Part shown: in pieces, positions 7,287-15,854 of the stretch
Numbering within the stretch: the stretch's first letter is position 1
Layout of the letters: each line of letters begins with the position of its first letter
DNA from: a virus
Strand: one strand, 5' to 3'
Virus record (IMG/VR): IMGVR_UViG_3300044675_002272
Location: 1-29,928 of that record
DNA: 29,928 nt
Made by a program: the position numbers and the translations under genes
Notes under the pieces: model-generated
The model's input: only the letters and a program-made list of their open reading frames with translations
Databases searched by the model: none
Told to the model about the DNA's origin: nothing

Positions 7287-8996
7287 ATGATTTGCACGAC
7301 TCCAACTAAGCAAAGAATACACAAGTACATTGAGGATGTCCTCGATGGTACGGTCGTGGCTGGTAAGTTGGCAATCGCGGCATGTGAACGTCACCTAAAG
7401 GACTTGGAGCGAATCGGCAACGAGGATTTTCCGTACTACTTCGATGAAGTCGAAGCGGAGGATATTTGCAACTTCTTTCCGATGGCATTGCGTCATTCGA
7501 AAGGAAGTAAGTTTGCTGGCCATCCTTTTCACTTAGAACCGTGGCAGTTGTTTATTGTTTGGAGTATCTACGGATGGAAGCGAACAGCGGACGACACTCG
7601 AAGATTTCGTTATGCTCATCTGAGTTTCGGTAGGAAGAACGGGAAAAGTACGCTTGCTGCTGGCTTTGCGTTGATTGGTTTGGTAATGGATCGCGAGCCG
7701 GGTAGCGAAATCTACGTCGCAGCAACTAAGAAAGACCAAGCGAAGTGCGTGTTTGATGAAGCTGTTCGAATGAGGACTTCCAACAATTCCTTAAAAAGCA
7801 TGGTAAAAAGCCATATAAACAGGCTTTTTGTGCCAGAAACTAACTCCTTTTGCTGCACGACAGCAAGCGACAAGCCTTTGGACGGGCCAAACCCTCACTA
7901 TGTAATCTTTGACGAGTTGCACGCATGGCGCAAGCAGCACCGGAAATACTATGACACGATGGTGACGGGTTCAGCTTCGAGAACGCAACCTCTGCAGATT
8001 GAGATCACGACATTCGGAGACGATCAAAGCGAAATTTGGCTAGAGACGTTGCAACTATGCAAGTCGATCTCACTTGGTAGCGTAGTCGATGAATCTAAGT
8101 TTGTGTTCATCGCTGCAATCGATGACGAAGACGATCCGTTTGATGAAAATTGCTGGATAAAAGCAAATCCGAATCTAGGAATCTCGGTTTCTTTAGACTA
8201 CTTGCAACAGCAAGCGACAGACGCAAAAAACAAGCCGAGTTTTAAGAAGACTTTCCTTTCTAAGCACATGCAGAGAATTACCAGTTCTTCTCAACGTGCT
8301 ATCGAAAAAGATACGTGGGACGCCGCCAAGGACGTTTTGTCCGATTGGAAACTAGCGGACGCAATAGGATTAGGAATCGACGTTGGAGCAAGAGACGATT
8401 TTGCTGCGTTCGGCACGTGTGCACGCTTCTTGGTTGGAGAAGAAACGATCATCGACGAAAAGGATGGCGAAAAAGTCGTTCCTGTTTATCGATATGAGAT
8501 AAAGGCAAAGGCTTACATAGCGTCTGACACGTTGCGAGACCTAACAGCGGAACCTTTTGCTAGCTGGATTTATGGAGACAAGATGCATTCGCACCAGCAA
8601 CCGTTAATAAAAATGCGTACTGATATCCTGAGAGATATGGAAGATTTTGGGATAACTACAGCCGCATACGATCCGAGTAACGCAAAGTTACTGGCGGAAG
8701 AGATTATATCGGAAGGATTTCAAGCTGTTTCGATGGCTCAAAAGGCTTATATGTTTAACGAGCCAATACGCGAGTTCTTGCACTTGCTAAAGATTGGACT
8801 GATTAAGCATGATGGTCATCCTGTTTTGTCGTGGATGGCGTGCAATGCAATCATCGTGGCCGATGCAGATGGAAAATGGAGATTCGACAAAGGAAACTCC
8901 AATGATAAAATTGACATGATAGTCGCTATTGTTATGGCGTTTCGCGTCTGTCAACTGGCACCTACACGCAGTACGGGGAGCATGTTTTTGATATGA
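7287..8996 (+). CDS. terL: Terminase large subunit (ATPase plus nuclease)
   Basis: The protein has 569 residues. The N-terminal ATPase has a Walker A-like GRKNGKST at 115-122 and Walker B VIFDELHAW with Asp209/Glu210. The C-terminal RNase H-like nuclease begins around residue 359 (GLGIDVGARDDFAAF, Asp365 as first acidic residue), followed by AAYDPSNA and a last Asp in NDKIDMIVAIVMAF. This is the Terminase_1 (HK97/P27-partner) arrangement. The enzyme pumps DNA into the prohead and cuts the concatemer. Length is normal and all main motifs are intact. It overlaps the portal start by 4 bases (ATGA). Confidence 0.95.
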   Translation: MICTTPTKQRIHKYIEDVLDGTVVAGKLAIAACERHLKDLERIGNEDFPYYFDEVEAEDICNFFPMALRHSKGSKFAGHPFHLEPWQLFIVWSIYGWKRTADDTRRFRYAHLSFGRKNGKSTLAAGFALIGLVMDREPGSEIYVAATKKDQAKCVFDEAVRMRTSNNSLKSMVKSHINRLFVPETNSFCCTTASDKPLDGPNPHYVIFDELHAWRKQHRKYYDTMVTGSASRTQPLQIEITTFGDDQSEIWLETLQLCKSISLGSVVDESKFVFIAAIDDEDDPFDENCWIKANPNLGISVSLDYLQQQATDAKNKPSFKKTFLSKHMQRITSSSQRAIEKDTWDAAKDVLSDWKLADAIGLGIDVGARDDFAAFGTCARFLVGEETIIDEKDGEKVVPVYRYEIKAKAYIASDTLRDLTAEPFASWIYGDKMHSHQQPLIKMRTDILRDMEDFGITTAAYDPSNAKLLAEEIISEGFQAVSMAQKAYMFNEPIREFLHLLKIGLIKHDGHPVLSWMACNAIIVADADGKWRFDKGNSNDKIDMIVAIVMAFRVCQLAPTRSTGSMFLI

Positions 8997-10513
8997 TGCA
9001 GCCACTACGCTGGTTTTGGGATATGTTCAAGAGTAGCGACGAGTCAGCAATGACTGTCAATAAAGCGTTGACTAGCGCAGCGTTTTTCTACGGAGTTCGC
9101 AAGATCAGTAACAACTTTTCTATGCTGCCATGTTCCCTTTACAGAAAACAAAACAGGTCAACGACAGTACAAGTCAACCATCCTTCGCATAAACTTCTGA
9201 AGGATAGGCCAAACGCTTATCAGTCACCATTAATCTACAAGCAGCAACACTTAAACCATGCACTGCTTTGGGGAAATGCCAGAGCTTACATACACCGCGT
9301 AAATGGAGTTCCTGTCGAGCTAATCCCATTGATGCCAGACAGAACACTTACAGTCATGAGTGAAGGGCTAAAACTTCACTTTACAAAACCACATAGAGAC
9401 GAGCGTTTTGATTTGCTGAACGACATGCGAGAAAATCCAGAGGATACTGTTGTTTTAGAAGACTCCAACGTGTTTCATACGATGGGATTTACTTTAGACG
9501 GTTTTACGGGTGTTTCAATTGTCCAGCTAGCCGCAAGCACTTTAGGGATCGACACCGCAAGCGATAACCATTCACTAAAGCAACTTAAAAAAGGCTACGC
9601 AGGCGGATTGATGCTAGAAGCTCCTCCAGGTGCATTCCGAGAAGAGGCTAAAGCAAAAGAGTTTCTAGAGCAGTTTAGGAACGCACACGACGGGGACTCA
9701 AACGCAGGCAAAACAGGTTTACTTCGTGAAGGAATAAAAGCGAATGTTCTAGCAATGAGTAACGCGGACGCTCAACTTTTAGAAAATAGAAAATTTACTC
9801 GTCAGCAGGTCGCTTTATGGCTAGGCCTAGAAACGATACTCGGAGACGATAACAGCGTTTCTTACAACTCGCTGGAACAAAAGGTTTTGTCTTACTTGAT
9901 GAACTGCCTTGGCGCGTGGCTTACGCAGTATGAGGAGCAAGCAAACATGAAGCTACTGACGGAATCAGAACGTTCTAGAGGCTTTTACCACAAGTTCAAC
10001 GACGGTGCTTTGCTTCGTTCCGACAAGTCTGCAACTGCAGAGTTCGTATCAAAGCTAATAACAGCAACCGTTATCAGTCGAAATGAGGCTAGAAGCTACT
10101 TCGATATGAATCCGGTGGATGGTGGGGACGAGTACGAAAACCCTAACACTTCTTCACGTGAATCTAGCCAGTCTGACGACAGAGCTGAGGCAGCTATAGA
10201 ATCACAGCTTCGTCACATGATTCGCGTCGAGTCAAAGCGTGTTTTGCAGCACGCAGACGACAAGAATTTTCTCACGTGGATGGAGAATTGGTATTGTGAC
10301 TGGGAAAAAACGCTTGGTGACAAAATGGAGCAGCTTGGGCTCGATCGCGACTCATCCCAAACGCATTGCGAAGAATCTAAGAGACTTCTTTTGGAAGCAA
10401 CGAATTCAAAGCCAGAAGACTTCCGAAAAACTCTAGAAAACTGTGTAGAATCTTGGGAAAACCGTGTTTTTTCTGTAAAAAACAACAAGGAACATGAACA
10501 ATGCTTAGCGTAA
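8993..10513 (+). CDS. Portal protein, HK97 family
   Basis: The protein has 506 residues. The N-terminal segment (TSAAFFYGVRKISNNFSMLPCSLYRK), the HPSHKLLKDRPNAYQSP block, the LLWGNARAYIHR strand and the late RQQVALWLGLETILGD...SYNSLEQ region are characteristic of HK97-type portals. Twelve copies form the ring at the capsid vertex through which DNA enters and leaves. The C-terminal ~130 residues are charged and less conserved, as is usual. The gene overlaps the protease start by 13 bases, with the AAGGA at 10487-10491 serving the protease. Confidence 0.93.
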   Translation: MMQPLRWFWDMFKSSDESAMTVNKALTSAAFFYGVRKISNNFSMLPCSLYRKQNRSTTVQVNHPSHKLLKDRPNAYQSPLIYKQQHLNHALLWGNARAYIHRVNGVPVELIPLMPDRTLTVMSEGLKLHFTKPHRDERFDLLNDMRENPEDTVVLEDSNVFHTMGFTLDGFTGVSIVQLAASTLGIDTASDNHSLKQLKKGYAGGLMLEAPPGAFREEAKAKEFLEQFRNAHDGDSNAGKTGLLREGIKANVLAMSNADAQLLENRKFTRQQVALWLGLETILGDDNSVSYNSLEQKVLSYLMNCLGAWLTQYEEQANMKLLTESERSRGFYHKFNDGALLRSDKSATAEFVSKLITATVISRNEARSYFDMNPVDGGDEYENPNTSSRESSQSDDRAEAAIESQLRHMIRVESKRVLQHADDKNFLTWMENWYCDWEKTLGDKMEQLGLDRDSSQTHCEESKRLLLEATNSKPEDFRKTLENCVESWENRVFSVKNNKEHEQCLA

Positions 10514-11130
10514 ATCAATCGACTGGAGAACTTTTTCTTTATGGTGCTGTTGGTGCATCCTGGTTTGAAGATTCCTTTACTTCGATGGAAGTTATTGAGG
10601 CTCTTGCATCGATTGGAAAAAAACGTGCAATCGTTCGCATAAATTCTCCTGGTGGAGTCGCTGACGAAGGTATCGCAATCTACAACGCACTAAAACGACA
10701 CAAGCCAGGTGTGGACACGCACGTTGATGCACTGGCCGCAAGTGCTGCAAGCGTTATAGCGTTAGCTGGAGAGACTCGGACGACATCGGCAGGTGGTCGT
10801 TGGATGATTCACAGAGCGTTGACGATCGATCTTGGGAATGCAACGCAGCTACGAAAGACTGCCGACACTCTAGAAACTTACGATCGTTCGCTTGTGGAGA
10901 TTTATTCCGAATACATGCCAACCGAAACGAACGTGATGGCGTTGCTTGATGCGGAAACTTGGTACACAGGACCGGAAGCGGTTGCGGCAGGTCTATCGAC
11001 TGCGACAGGTGGTGTAACGCAGGCTAAGGCAACGTTGGCTAGCTGGTTCAAGAATCCACCAGCATCTTTGGTTCAAACTGCAGTGCGCAAGGAGAGAGGG
11101 CCATACGTTCGAGCCAAATGCTTGACTTAG
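10501..11130 (+). CDS. Prohead protease, ClpP-like serine peptidase
   Basis: The protein has 209 residues. The ATG at 10501 is preceded by AAGGA at 10487-10491; an ATG at 10494 is followed almost at once by a stop, so it is not used. ClpP-fold signatures are RINSPGG at 47-52, the nucleophile segment ALAASAAS with Ser81 by alignment to ClpP, the MIHRA block with His104, and the LDAETWYTGPEAVAAGL segment that carries the acidic triad position (Asp150 or Glu152). Phage ClpP-like enzymes mature the capsid by removing the capsid protein's N-terminal scaffold region. Position between portal and capsid is standard. Confidence 0.93.
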   Translation: MLSVNQSTGELFLYGAVGASWFEDSFTSMEVIEALASIGKKRAIVRINSPGGVADEGIAIYNALKRHKPGVDTHVDALAASAASVIALAGETRTTSAGGRWMIHRALTIDLGNATQLRKTADTLETYDRSLVEIYSEYMPTETNVMALLDAETWYTGPEAVAAGLSTATGGVTQAKATLASWFKNPPASLVQTAVRKERGPYVRAKCLT

Positions 11131-11322
11131 TAAAACACTTAGCTTAGTATTTGTTGAATTGGGAGAAATCCCGCAAAAATTTAATCGACTCAGTTATCTG
11201 ATTGCAACTCGTTAGCGGCAGTGGATGGCAGGCGTCGAACGTTACTTTATGTTTCGTTCCACGCTGGCATCACCAGCCGCTATTTTCGTTTGGTATGCCA
11301 GCAATTTGCAAAGGCAAACCAG
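11131..11322 (+). promoter_or_regulatory. Structured leader of the capsid gene with two competing hairpins
   Basis: These 192 non-coding bases separate protease and capsid genes. Hairpin A pairs 11232-11241 (GCGTCGAACG) with 11255-11264 (CGTTCCACGC), 9 bp and one mismatch. Hairpin B pairs GCTGGCAT at 11263-11270 plus ACCA at 11272-11275 with TGGT plus ATGCCAGC at 11291-11302, 12 bp with one bulged C. A smaller alternative, GCTGG/CCAGC (11263-11277), uses the same bases. A and B share 11263-11264 and so compete at the base. An AAGG at 11311-11314 lies 8 bases before the capsid ATG. No T-run follows, so these are not terminators; mRNA stabilisation or translational control is more likely. Confidence 0.5.
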
Positions 11323-12678
11323 ATGAATTTGAAAAAACTGATCGCTGCAAAGCGTGCCGAAATCTCGAACCTTGTTGCAGAAGTCGAAGCAATCGACAAC
11401 ATCACAACTAAGGAAAACCGAGTTGAGACAGCAGAAGAAAAGGCACGTCTAGAAGCAATCACAGCCAAGGGCGGATTGCTTGACCAGCTTGGCGAAGAAG
11501 TTTCCACAATGGAACAGCGTCTAGCAGTTCTAGACCGTGCGACAGCTCGTATGTCTCCAAGACTCGATGAGCATATAGAAAACTCTCACCACGGTTTCAG
11601 CGAACCAGAACGAATTATTCGAGTGCCAGCAAGAGCACGCGGAGGAAACCGTCTGACAGCGTTCAAAGGTGTCAACGCAGAAGCTGACGCTTACGCTTCC
11701 GGTCGATTCTTGATGGCAACCATCGGCGGCGATCAGGCTTCACGTCAATGGTGCCGTGAGCATGGTGTAGTCACTAACGCAATGGGCGAGAATAACGACT
11801 TGCTCGGCGGTGTTTTGGTTATTCCGCAGTTCGAATCAGCAATCATCAACCTAAAGGAAACGTTTGGCGTTTTCGGTCAGTACGTTCGAAACGTTCCAAT
11901 GACTTCGGATCAGTGGATTGGTCCTCGTCGGTTAAGTGGTCTTACCGCTTACGCTGTTACCGAAGCTCAGCAAATCACCGATTCCGATGCCACGATGAAT
12001 CAGGTCAGCTTGACCGCTAAGAAGTGGGGCACGTTGACACGAATCAGCAGCGAACTAAGCGAAGATGCAATCATCGCTGTAGCTGACTTCCTCGCGAATG
12101 AAATTGCTTACGCACACGCGGTGAAAGAAGACCAAGCTGGTTTCCTAGGAGATGGCACGACAACCCACAACGGAATTGTTGGTGTTGCTAATGCGTTGCT
12201 TGCTGGTTCAGTTGCGACCGCAGCAGCTTCGCAAAACACAGCAGCCAGCTTAACAATTGCAGTCTTCCAAGATGCCGTTTCTAAGATTCCGCAATTCCCA
12301 GGTATCCAGCCACGTTGGTTTGTTCATAGTGCCGTTTACTGGAACGTCATGGCACGCTTACAGCTTGCAGCAGGTGGAAACAATGTTTCCGATCTCGGCA
12401 ACGGTCCTGTAATGCAGTTCATGGGTTACCCAGTGACTTTTGCACAATGCTTGCCAGCAACAGTAGGAGCCTCAACGAAGTTCGCTTACTTTGGTGACCT
12501 GTCTATGGCAGCAACCAAGGGCAATCGACGTGGGGTGACAATCGCAGCGGACTCTTCTCGATACTTCGAATTTGATCAAACTGCCATTAGATCGACTTTA
12601 CGATACGACATAGCTGTACATGAACGTGGAACGGCTTCCGTAGCTGGTCCAATGGTGTCGCTCGTTTCTGCTTCCTAA
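11323..12678 (+). CDS. Major capsid protein, HK97 fold, with N-terminal scaffold-like region
   Basis: The protein has 451 residues from ATG 11323, chosen for its AAGG ribosome site and because the first 34 codons of the longer frame (from 11221) lie in a hairpin-rich leader and are unlike capsid sequence. Residues 1-75 are a charged coiled coil (KKLIAAKRAEISNLVAEVEAI), like the HK97 delta domain removed by the upstream protease. The body has typical HK97-capsid segments: GGVLVIPQFESAIINL, a SLTAKKWGTLTRISSELSED strand, EDQAGFLGDGTTTHNGIVGV, and the C-terminal VAVHERGTA-like end (DIAVHERGTASV). It forms the icosahedral head. Confidence 0.95.
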   Translation: MNLKKLIAAKRAEISNLVAEVEAIDNITTKENRVETAEEKARLEAITAKGGLLDQLGEEVSTMEQRLAVLDRATARMSPRLDEHIENSHHGFSEPERIIRVPARARGGNRLTAFKGVNAEADAYASGRFLMATIGGDQASRQWCREHGVVTNAMGENNDLLGGVLVIPQFESAIINLKETFGVFGQYVRNVPMTSDQWIGPRRLSGLTAYAVTEAQQITDSDATMNQVSLTAKKWGTLTRISSELSEDAIIAVADFLANEIAYAHAVKEDQAGFLGDGTTTHNGIVGVANALLAGSVATAAASQNTAASLTIAVFQDAVSKIPQFPGIQPRWFVHSAVYWNVMARLQLAAGGNNVSDLGNGPVMQFMGYPVTFAQCLPATVGASTKFAYFGDLSMAATKGNRRGVTIAADSSRYFEFDQTAIRSTLRYDIAVHERGTASVAGPMVSLVSAS

Positions 12679-12726
12679 TTGGTAGCGGTTCAATTCTTTT
12701 GAAAAACAAAAAATAGGAAACAAAAC

Positions 12727-13185
12727 ATGAATTTGATGCAACAGGCTAAATACGTCAGGGCGATCAGCCCTGCGGCAATTATAAACAACGCAAGTGCTGC
12801 GCAAGTCGTGATTGACGCAAGAGACTTCGATTACTGCACGATTGTCGTGCAGCTCGGAGCAACTGACATTGCTTTGACAGCACTGAAGGTCGAGTCTTCA
12901 ACGACAAGCGGTGGTGTTTACGCAGATATCACTGGAGCGACTTTTGCCGGTGGAACTTCACCAGACGGAACTACGCTTGCTTTGCCATCTGCGACTGATG
13001 ACAGCCAGACATGCGTTTTTCAAATCGACATGCGAGGGAAGAATCCGTTTCTTCGAGTGGTTGCGACGTTCGGTAGCGGTTCGACAGGTGGATTCATTGC
13101 TGCGGTTGCAATCTTGACGAAAGCACACCTCTCTCCAGCAACATCCGCAACGATGGCGGATGGCGACGTTTGCCGAGTCCTCTAA
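12727..13185 (+). CDS. Probable head decoration-type protein
   Basis: The protein has 152 residues. The ATG at 12727 follows AGGAAA after a 48-base spacer downstream of the capsid gene. The sequence is beta-rich and Thr/Ala/Gly-rich (YCTIVVQLGATDIALTALKVESS, FAGGTSPDGTTLALP, FLRVVATFGSGSTGGFIAAVAIL) without catalytic motifs. Its place immediately after the capsid gene and its small beta-sandwich-like composition fit a capsid-stabilising or decoration protein; similarity to a known decoration family was not established. Stop and next ATG overlap by one base (TAATG). Confidence 0.55.
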   Translation: MNLMQQAKYVRAISPAAIINNASAAQVVIDARDFDYCTIVVQLGATDIALTALKVESSTTSGGVYADITGATFAGGTSPDGTTLALPSATDDSQTCVFQIDMRGKNPFLRVVATFGSGSTGGFIAAVAILTKAHLSPATSATMADGDVCRVL

Positions 13186-13349
13186 TGGATTTGGTTTTAC
13201 TGCAAATGTGGAATGGCCTGCCAGTCGGTTTTCGGCTGGTAGGCGTCCAGGCAGGGCAAGCGGAAATCATGATTCAACGCGGAATCGCGTCAGAATCAAC
13301 TGATGATCGAGAACAGAAACAGCGTCAGAAACCGCGAAAGCAAAAGTGA
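13185..13349 (+). CDS. 54-residue head-region protein
   Basis: This short gene fits exactly between its neighbours: its ATG overlaps the previous stop (TAATG) and its TGA overlaps the next GTG start (GTGA). The product begins MDLVLLQMWNGLPVG, contains QAEIMIQRGIASES and ends in a Lys/Arg/Gln-rich tail. Tiny proteins with an N-terminal strand and an IxxGIA helix are common between capsid and connector genes of HK97-like phages; their role is unknown. A strong 11-bp hairpin lies inside the coding region (13217-13243). Confidence 0.65.
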   Translation: MDLVLLQMWNGLPVGFRLVGVQAGQAEIMIQRGIASESTDDREQKQRQKPRKQK

Positions 13350-13903
13350 ACAACTACCGTCCTACCTTGCTGACTGGTCCAACGATAGAGCCAGTACTTT
13401 TAGATCAAGTGAAAGAATGCGTGGAAATCGCACTTGGCGATCCGTCGCACGATTCTCATTTACTTGATCTAATCTCGCAAGCTAGGCAAGAAGTTGAGAG
13501 CGATTGTGACATTGCTATTTGTCCCCAAACGTGGGAGCTAAAAACCGATGCGATGGTAGACGGCTTGCAGCTTCACAAGTCACCAGTTCAGTCAATAACA
13601 TCGATCCAGTATTACGACACCAACGGATTGCTGACAACTCTTCCAACTACGATTTACGGTTTGGATGCTGCAAACAGGAAAATACAACTCAAATACAATG
13701 AGCTTTGGCCTGTCGCCCAGGCACGTTGGGACGCTTGGCGGATAGTTTACGTTTGCGGATACAGCAACGTTCCTGCAATTGTGCAAAAAGCTGTTTTGCT
13801 CTTGGTGGAAAATTACTTTCTGGCTCGCGACCCTCAAAAAGAGTCTGAATTTCGTTCCTACGGTCGTTTGATTAGTAAACTGCAACGGAGTACATATCCG
13901 TGA
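13346..13903 (+). CDS. Head-tail connector, gp6-like
   Basis: The protein has 185 residues and starts with GTG (GTGA overlap). The segments PVLLDQVKECVEIALGD, DSHLLDLISQARQEVES, QTWELKTD, LHKSPVQSITSIQYYDTNG and the C-terminal PAIVQKAVLLLVENYFLARD match the HK97 gp6 / phiE125 gp8 group of connector proteins. They bind under the portal as a ring and form the next layer of the neck. Length is normal for the family. Another GTGA overlap links it to the following adaptor gene. Confidence 0.88.
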   Translation: MNNYRPTLLTGPTIEPVLLDQVKECVEIALGDPSHDSHLLDLISQARQEVESDCDIAICPQTWELKTDAMVDGLQLHKSPVQSITSIQYYDTNGLLTTLPTTIYGLDAANRKIQLKYNELWPVAQARWDAWRIVYVCGYSNVPAIVQKAVLLLVENYFLARDPQKESEFRSYGRLISKLQRSTYP

Positions 13904-14223
13904 GCAACGCAGCGAACAAACGGCACAGAATAGACTTCGAAACACCCGTAGAGACGCAGGACGCAACAGGAGAATCTCGAATCGAATGGACTAACTTTCG
14001 GTGTGGTGAGCCTGCGGAGTTTACGTCGTTGAGTGGTATTGAAACGATTCGCGGAAGACAGCTTGAAGCACAGACGAAAGCGATATTCAAAGTCAACAGC
14101 CGGGAAGGCTACACTACCAAGATGCGAATCCTATTCGAAGGACGTATTTACGGAATTACCCACATCAACCCAATTGGTGTTATGCGGCGAGAACTAGAAA
14201 TACTGGTGACCACAACAGCATGA
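13900..14223 (+). CDS. Head-tail adaptor (head closure) protein
   Basis: The protein has 107 residues with a GTG start. The pattern RIDFETPVETQDATGESRIEW, then EFTSLSGIETIRGRQLEAQ, TKMRILFEGRIYGITHINPIG, and a final ELEILVTT strand matches the SPP1 gp16 / Phage_H_T_join family. These small beta-barrel proteins join below the connector ring and hold the DNA until the tail attaches. Gene order (connector, adaptor, gp10-like, terminator) supports the call. It overlaps the next ATG by 4 bases. Confidence 0.88.
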   Translation: MSNAANKRHRIDFETPVETQDATGESRIEWTNFRCGEPAEFTSLSGIETIRGRQLEAQTKAIFKVNSREGYTTKMRILFEGRIYGITHINPIGVMRRELEILVTTTA

Positions 14224-14708
14224 CACTAGAAATACAAATCAATTTTGACGAAGCACAGATTCAGAAGCTTTTGCAAATTCCTCTATTGATGAGGATTGGA
14301 CCAGCGGAAAGAGTCTTAAAGGCAATGGCAAAGCCAGTGATAGAACGAGCCAAGTCTATCGCACCAAGCTCCAGACGAAGCGGAACACGAAAGAAGTGGA
14401 GTAAGAAATACAAAGACAACGCTGCTTACCAAGAGGACTCAGGCAAGTACATCGGCATGAAGTTCATCAAAACCGAACGCGGTGGATTGATGATCGTCGG
14501 AGGTAAGTATCCACGAGCCAACAAACAGAACTACGAAGCAGGCGACAAGCGAAAAATAGTCTACTGGGGGAAAAAGACGAGCAAGGTTAAACGAATTAAC
14601 CCCAGCGAAAGATTCATGCAAAAAGCTTTCGACGAGACTAGAACACAACAAATCACAGCAGGCAACGAACAGCTTGCGAAAGAAATAAAGGAACTTGGCA
14701 ATGGCTAA
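14220..14708 (+). CDS. HK97 gp10-like tail completion/neck protein
   Basis: The protein has 162 residues. It shows the usual layout of the HK97 gp10 group: an N-terminal helical start, AMAKPVIERAKSIAPSS, a basic central part (RRSGTRKKWSKKY), a beta core with GGLMIVGGKYPRANKQNY and a PSERFMQKAFDETR helix near the end. The extended Lys/Arg content is higher than typical but fits a neck component. It lies in the conserved order between the adaptor and tail terminator. The annotated stop overlaps the next ATG, which has its own AAGGA site at 14688-14692. Confidence 0.82.
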   Translation: MTLEIQINFDEAQIQKLLQIPLLMRIGPAERVLKAMAKPVIERAKSIAPSSRRSGTRKKWSKKYKDNAAYQEDSGKYIGMKFIKTERGGLMIVGGKYPRANKQNYEAGDKRKIVYWGKKTSKVKRINPSERFMQKAFDETRTQQITAGNEQLAKEIKELGNG

Positions 14709-15027
14709 GAATTTACGAATCGGCAACGTCACAATCGCGACCAGTGGAACAGTATCGACAACGCTTTCGTTGGAAAACAATCGCATACCTGTAGCAATCG
14801 TTACGCCAGCGGCACTAACTGGAACGGCAATCACGTTCAACGTTTCTGATAACGGATCTACGTTTACTCCATTGTACTACGAGTCGACGCTTTACTCGCT
14901 TACAACCTCGACAAGCAGACATCACGCACTCAATAGAGTCGCATTCGAAGGCGTCAAGTTTTTGCAGGTCGTTAGCGGGTCAGCAGAAGCAGCAAGCAGA
15001 ACAATCAAGGTAATTAGCGGCGAATAA
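14701..15027 (+). CDS. Small beta-rich structural protein in the neck/tail cluster
   Basis: The protein has 108 residues from ATG 14701, preceded by AAGGA at 14688-14692 with 8-base spacing; an upstream TTG at 14695 is less likely. The sequence is Ser/Thr-rich and beta-rich (IGNVTIATSGTVSTTLSLENN, GTAITFNVSDNGSTFTPLYY, FLQVVSGSAEAASRTIKVISG). It looks like a small surface or decoration protein, in general style like the product of 12727-13185, but I could not assign a family. It sits between the gp10-like gene and the tail terminator. Confidence 0.6.
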   Translation: MAKNLRIGNVTIATSGTVSTTLSLENNRIPVAIVTPAALTGTAITFNVSDNGSTFTPLYYESTLYSLTTSTSRHHALNRVAFEGVKFLQVVSGSAEAASRTIKVISGE

Positions 15028-15461
15028 TGGCAAGCGACGTTGGCAAGGCACTACGAACGAGATTGCTTCAAGATGCAACCCTGACAGGGCTTATTGGGAC
15101 ACGCTTTTATCCTGACGTTATCCCACAAGGTGCTGCATTGCCTGCCGTGGCTTACTACAAGATTTCGACGTTACGCGAGCACACTTTGCTGGACTGCATG
15201 AGGCTTGCACATTCGCGAATCCAAGTTGATTGCTATGCGGAAAAAGCAAACGGTGGCAGAGATAAAGCGAACGATATAGCACATGCTATCCGCAACTCTG
15301 GCATCTGTGCTTTTCGAGGGACTGTTGACGGAATTGCAATCCAAGCTGTCGAGATCGACAGCGGAGACTACTACGATAACGATCCTCCAACGGATGGCAA
15401 TCAGCAGCATCGTTACATTACTTCTTTCGATTTCATGGTTCACTATTTGGAGGCCGCATAA
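15027..15461 (+). CDS. Tail terminator/completion protein, DUF3168 type
   Basis: The protein has 144 residues. It has the pattern ALRTRLLQDATLTGLIGTRFYPDVIPQGAALPAVAYYKIS, then RIQVDCYAEKANGGRDKANDIAHAIR and a final TSFDFMVHY strand, which matches the DUF3168 family of tail terminator proteins (HK97 gp10/lambda gpU role). It caps the finished tail tube and joins it to the head. It lies directly before the tail tube gene, and starts and stops are linked by TAATG overlaps. Confidence 0.88.
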   Translation: MASDVGKALRTRLLQDATLTGLIGTRFYPDVIPQGAALPAVAYYKISTLREHTLLDCMRLAHSRIQVDCYAEKANGGRDKANDIAHAIRNSGICAFRGTVDGIAIQAVEIDSGDYYDNDPPTDGNQQHRYITSFDFMVHYLEAA

Positions 15462-15850
15462 TGCCAGCTTTAACATCACCAGCAGTAGGAAACGGAACCA
15501 CGGTTTCCGGTTTGGGCCAAACGACTTTCGTCAAGAAAGTCACCGGAGCCAAAGAGAAGATTGGGACGTTTGACACGACCGATCTTTCCACTACTGCGTA
15601 CAAGACTCTTGAAAAGCAAGACCTGGCCGATAACCCAGTGGTGACAGTCGAATGTTATCACATTGGGCAGGCTATTTCTTTAGGATCTGTTGGTACGTTC
15701 ACTATCACCTATCCTGCGGCTGGTTCGTTTTCTGGAACTGCGATCGTAACAGCGGTCAACTATCCAGACGCGGAAAGCGGCACTGCAATGATGTGCAGCT
15801 ACGAAATTACTTTTGACGGCGTGACAGGACCAGCGTTTACTGCTGCATAA
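15461..15850 (+). CDS. Major tail tube protein
   Basis: The protein has 129 residues. Its Thr/Gly/Ala-rich beta sequence with KTLEKQDLADNPVVTVECYHIG, GSVGTFTITYPAAG and a C-terminal CSYEITFDGVTGPAFTAA resembles short tail tube subunits: a central GTITYP-like strand and a final strand that ends with 'DGVTGPxF'. Position after the tail terminator and before the chaperone and tape measure is that of the major tail protein. It would stack as hexamer rings to form the tail tube. It is shorter than many tail tube proteins, with no extra Ig-like domain. Confidence 0.8.
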   Translation: MPALTSPAVGNGTTVSGLGQTTFVKKVTGAKEKIGTFDTTDLSTTAYKTLEKQDLADNPVVTVECYHIGQAISLGSVGTFTITYPAAGSFSGTAIVTAVNYPDAESGTAMMCSYEITFDGVTGPAFTAA

Positions 15851-15854
15851 TCGA

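Noticed and set aside
11221-11322. Longer N-terminus for the capsid protein
   Set aside because: The added 34 residues lie in a hairpin-rich leader and do not resemble capsid sequence, and the ATG at 11323 has its own ribosome site.
13300-13340. CTGATGA ... GAAAC resembling a third hammerhead core
   Set aside because: The bases between the core motifs cannot form stem II, and no stem III with a NUH site follows; it is coding sequence of the 54-residue protein.
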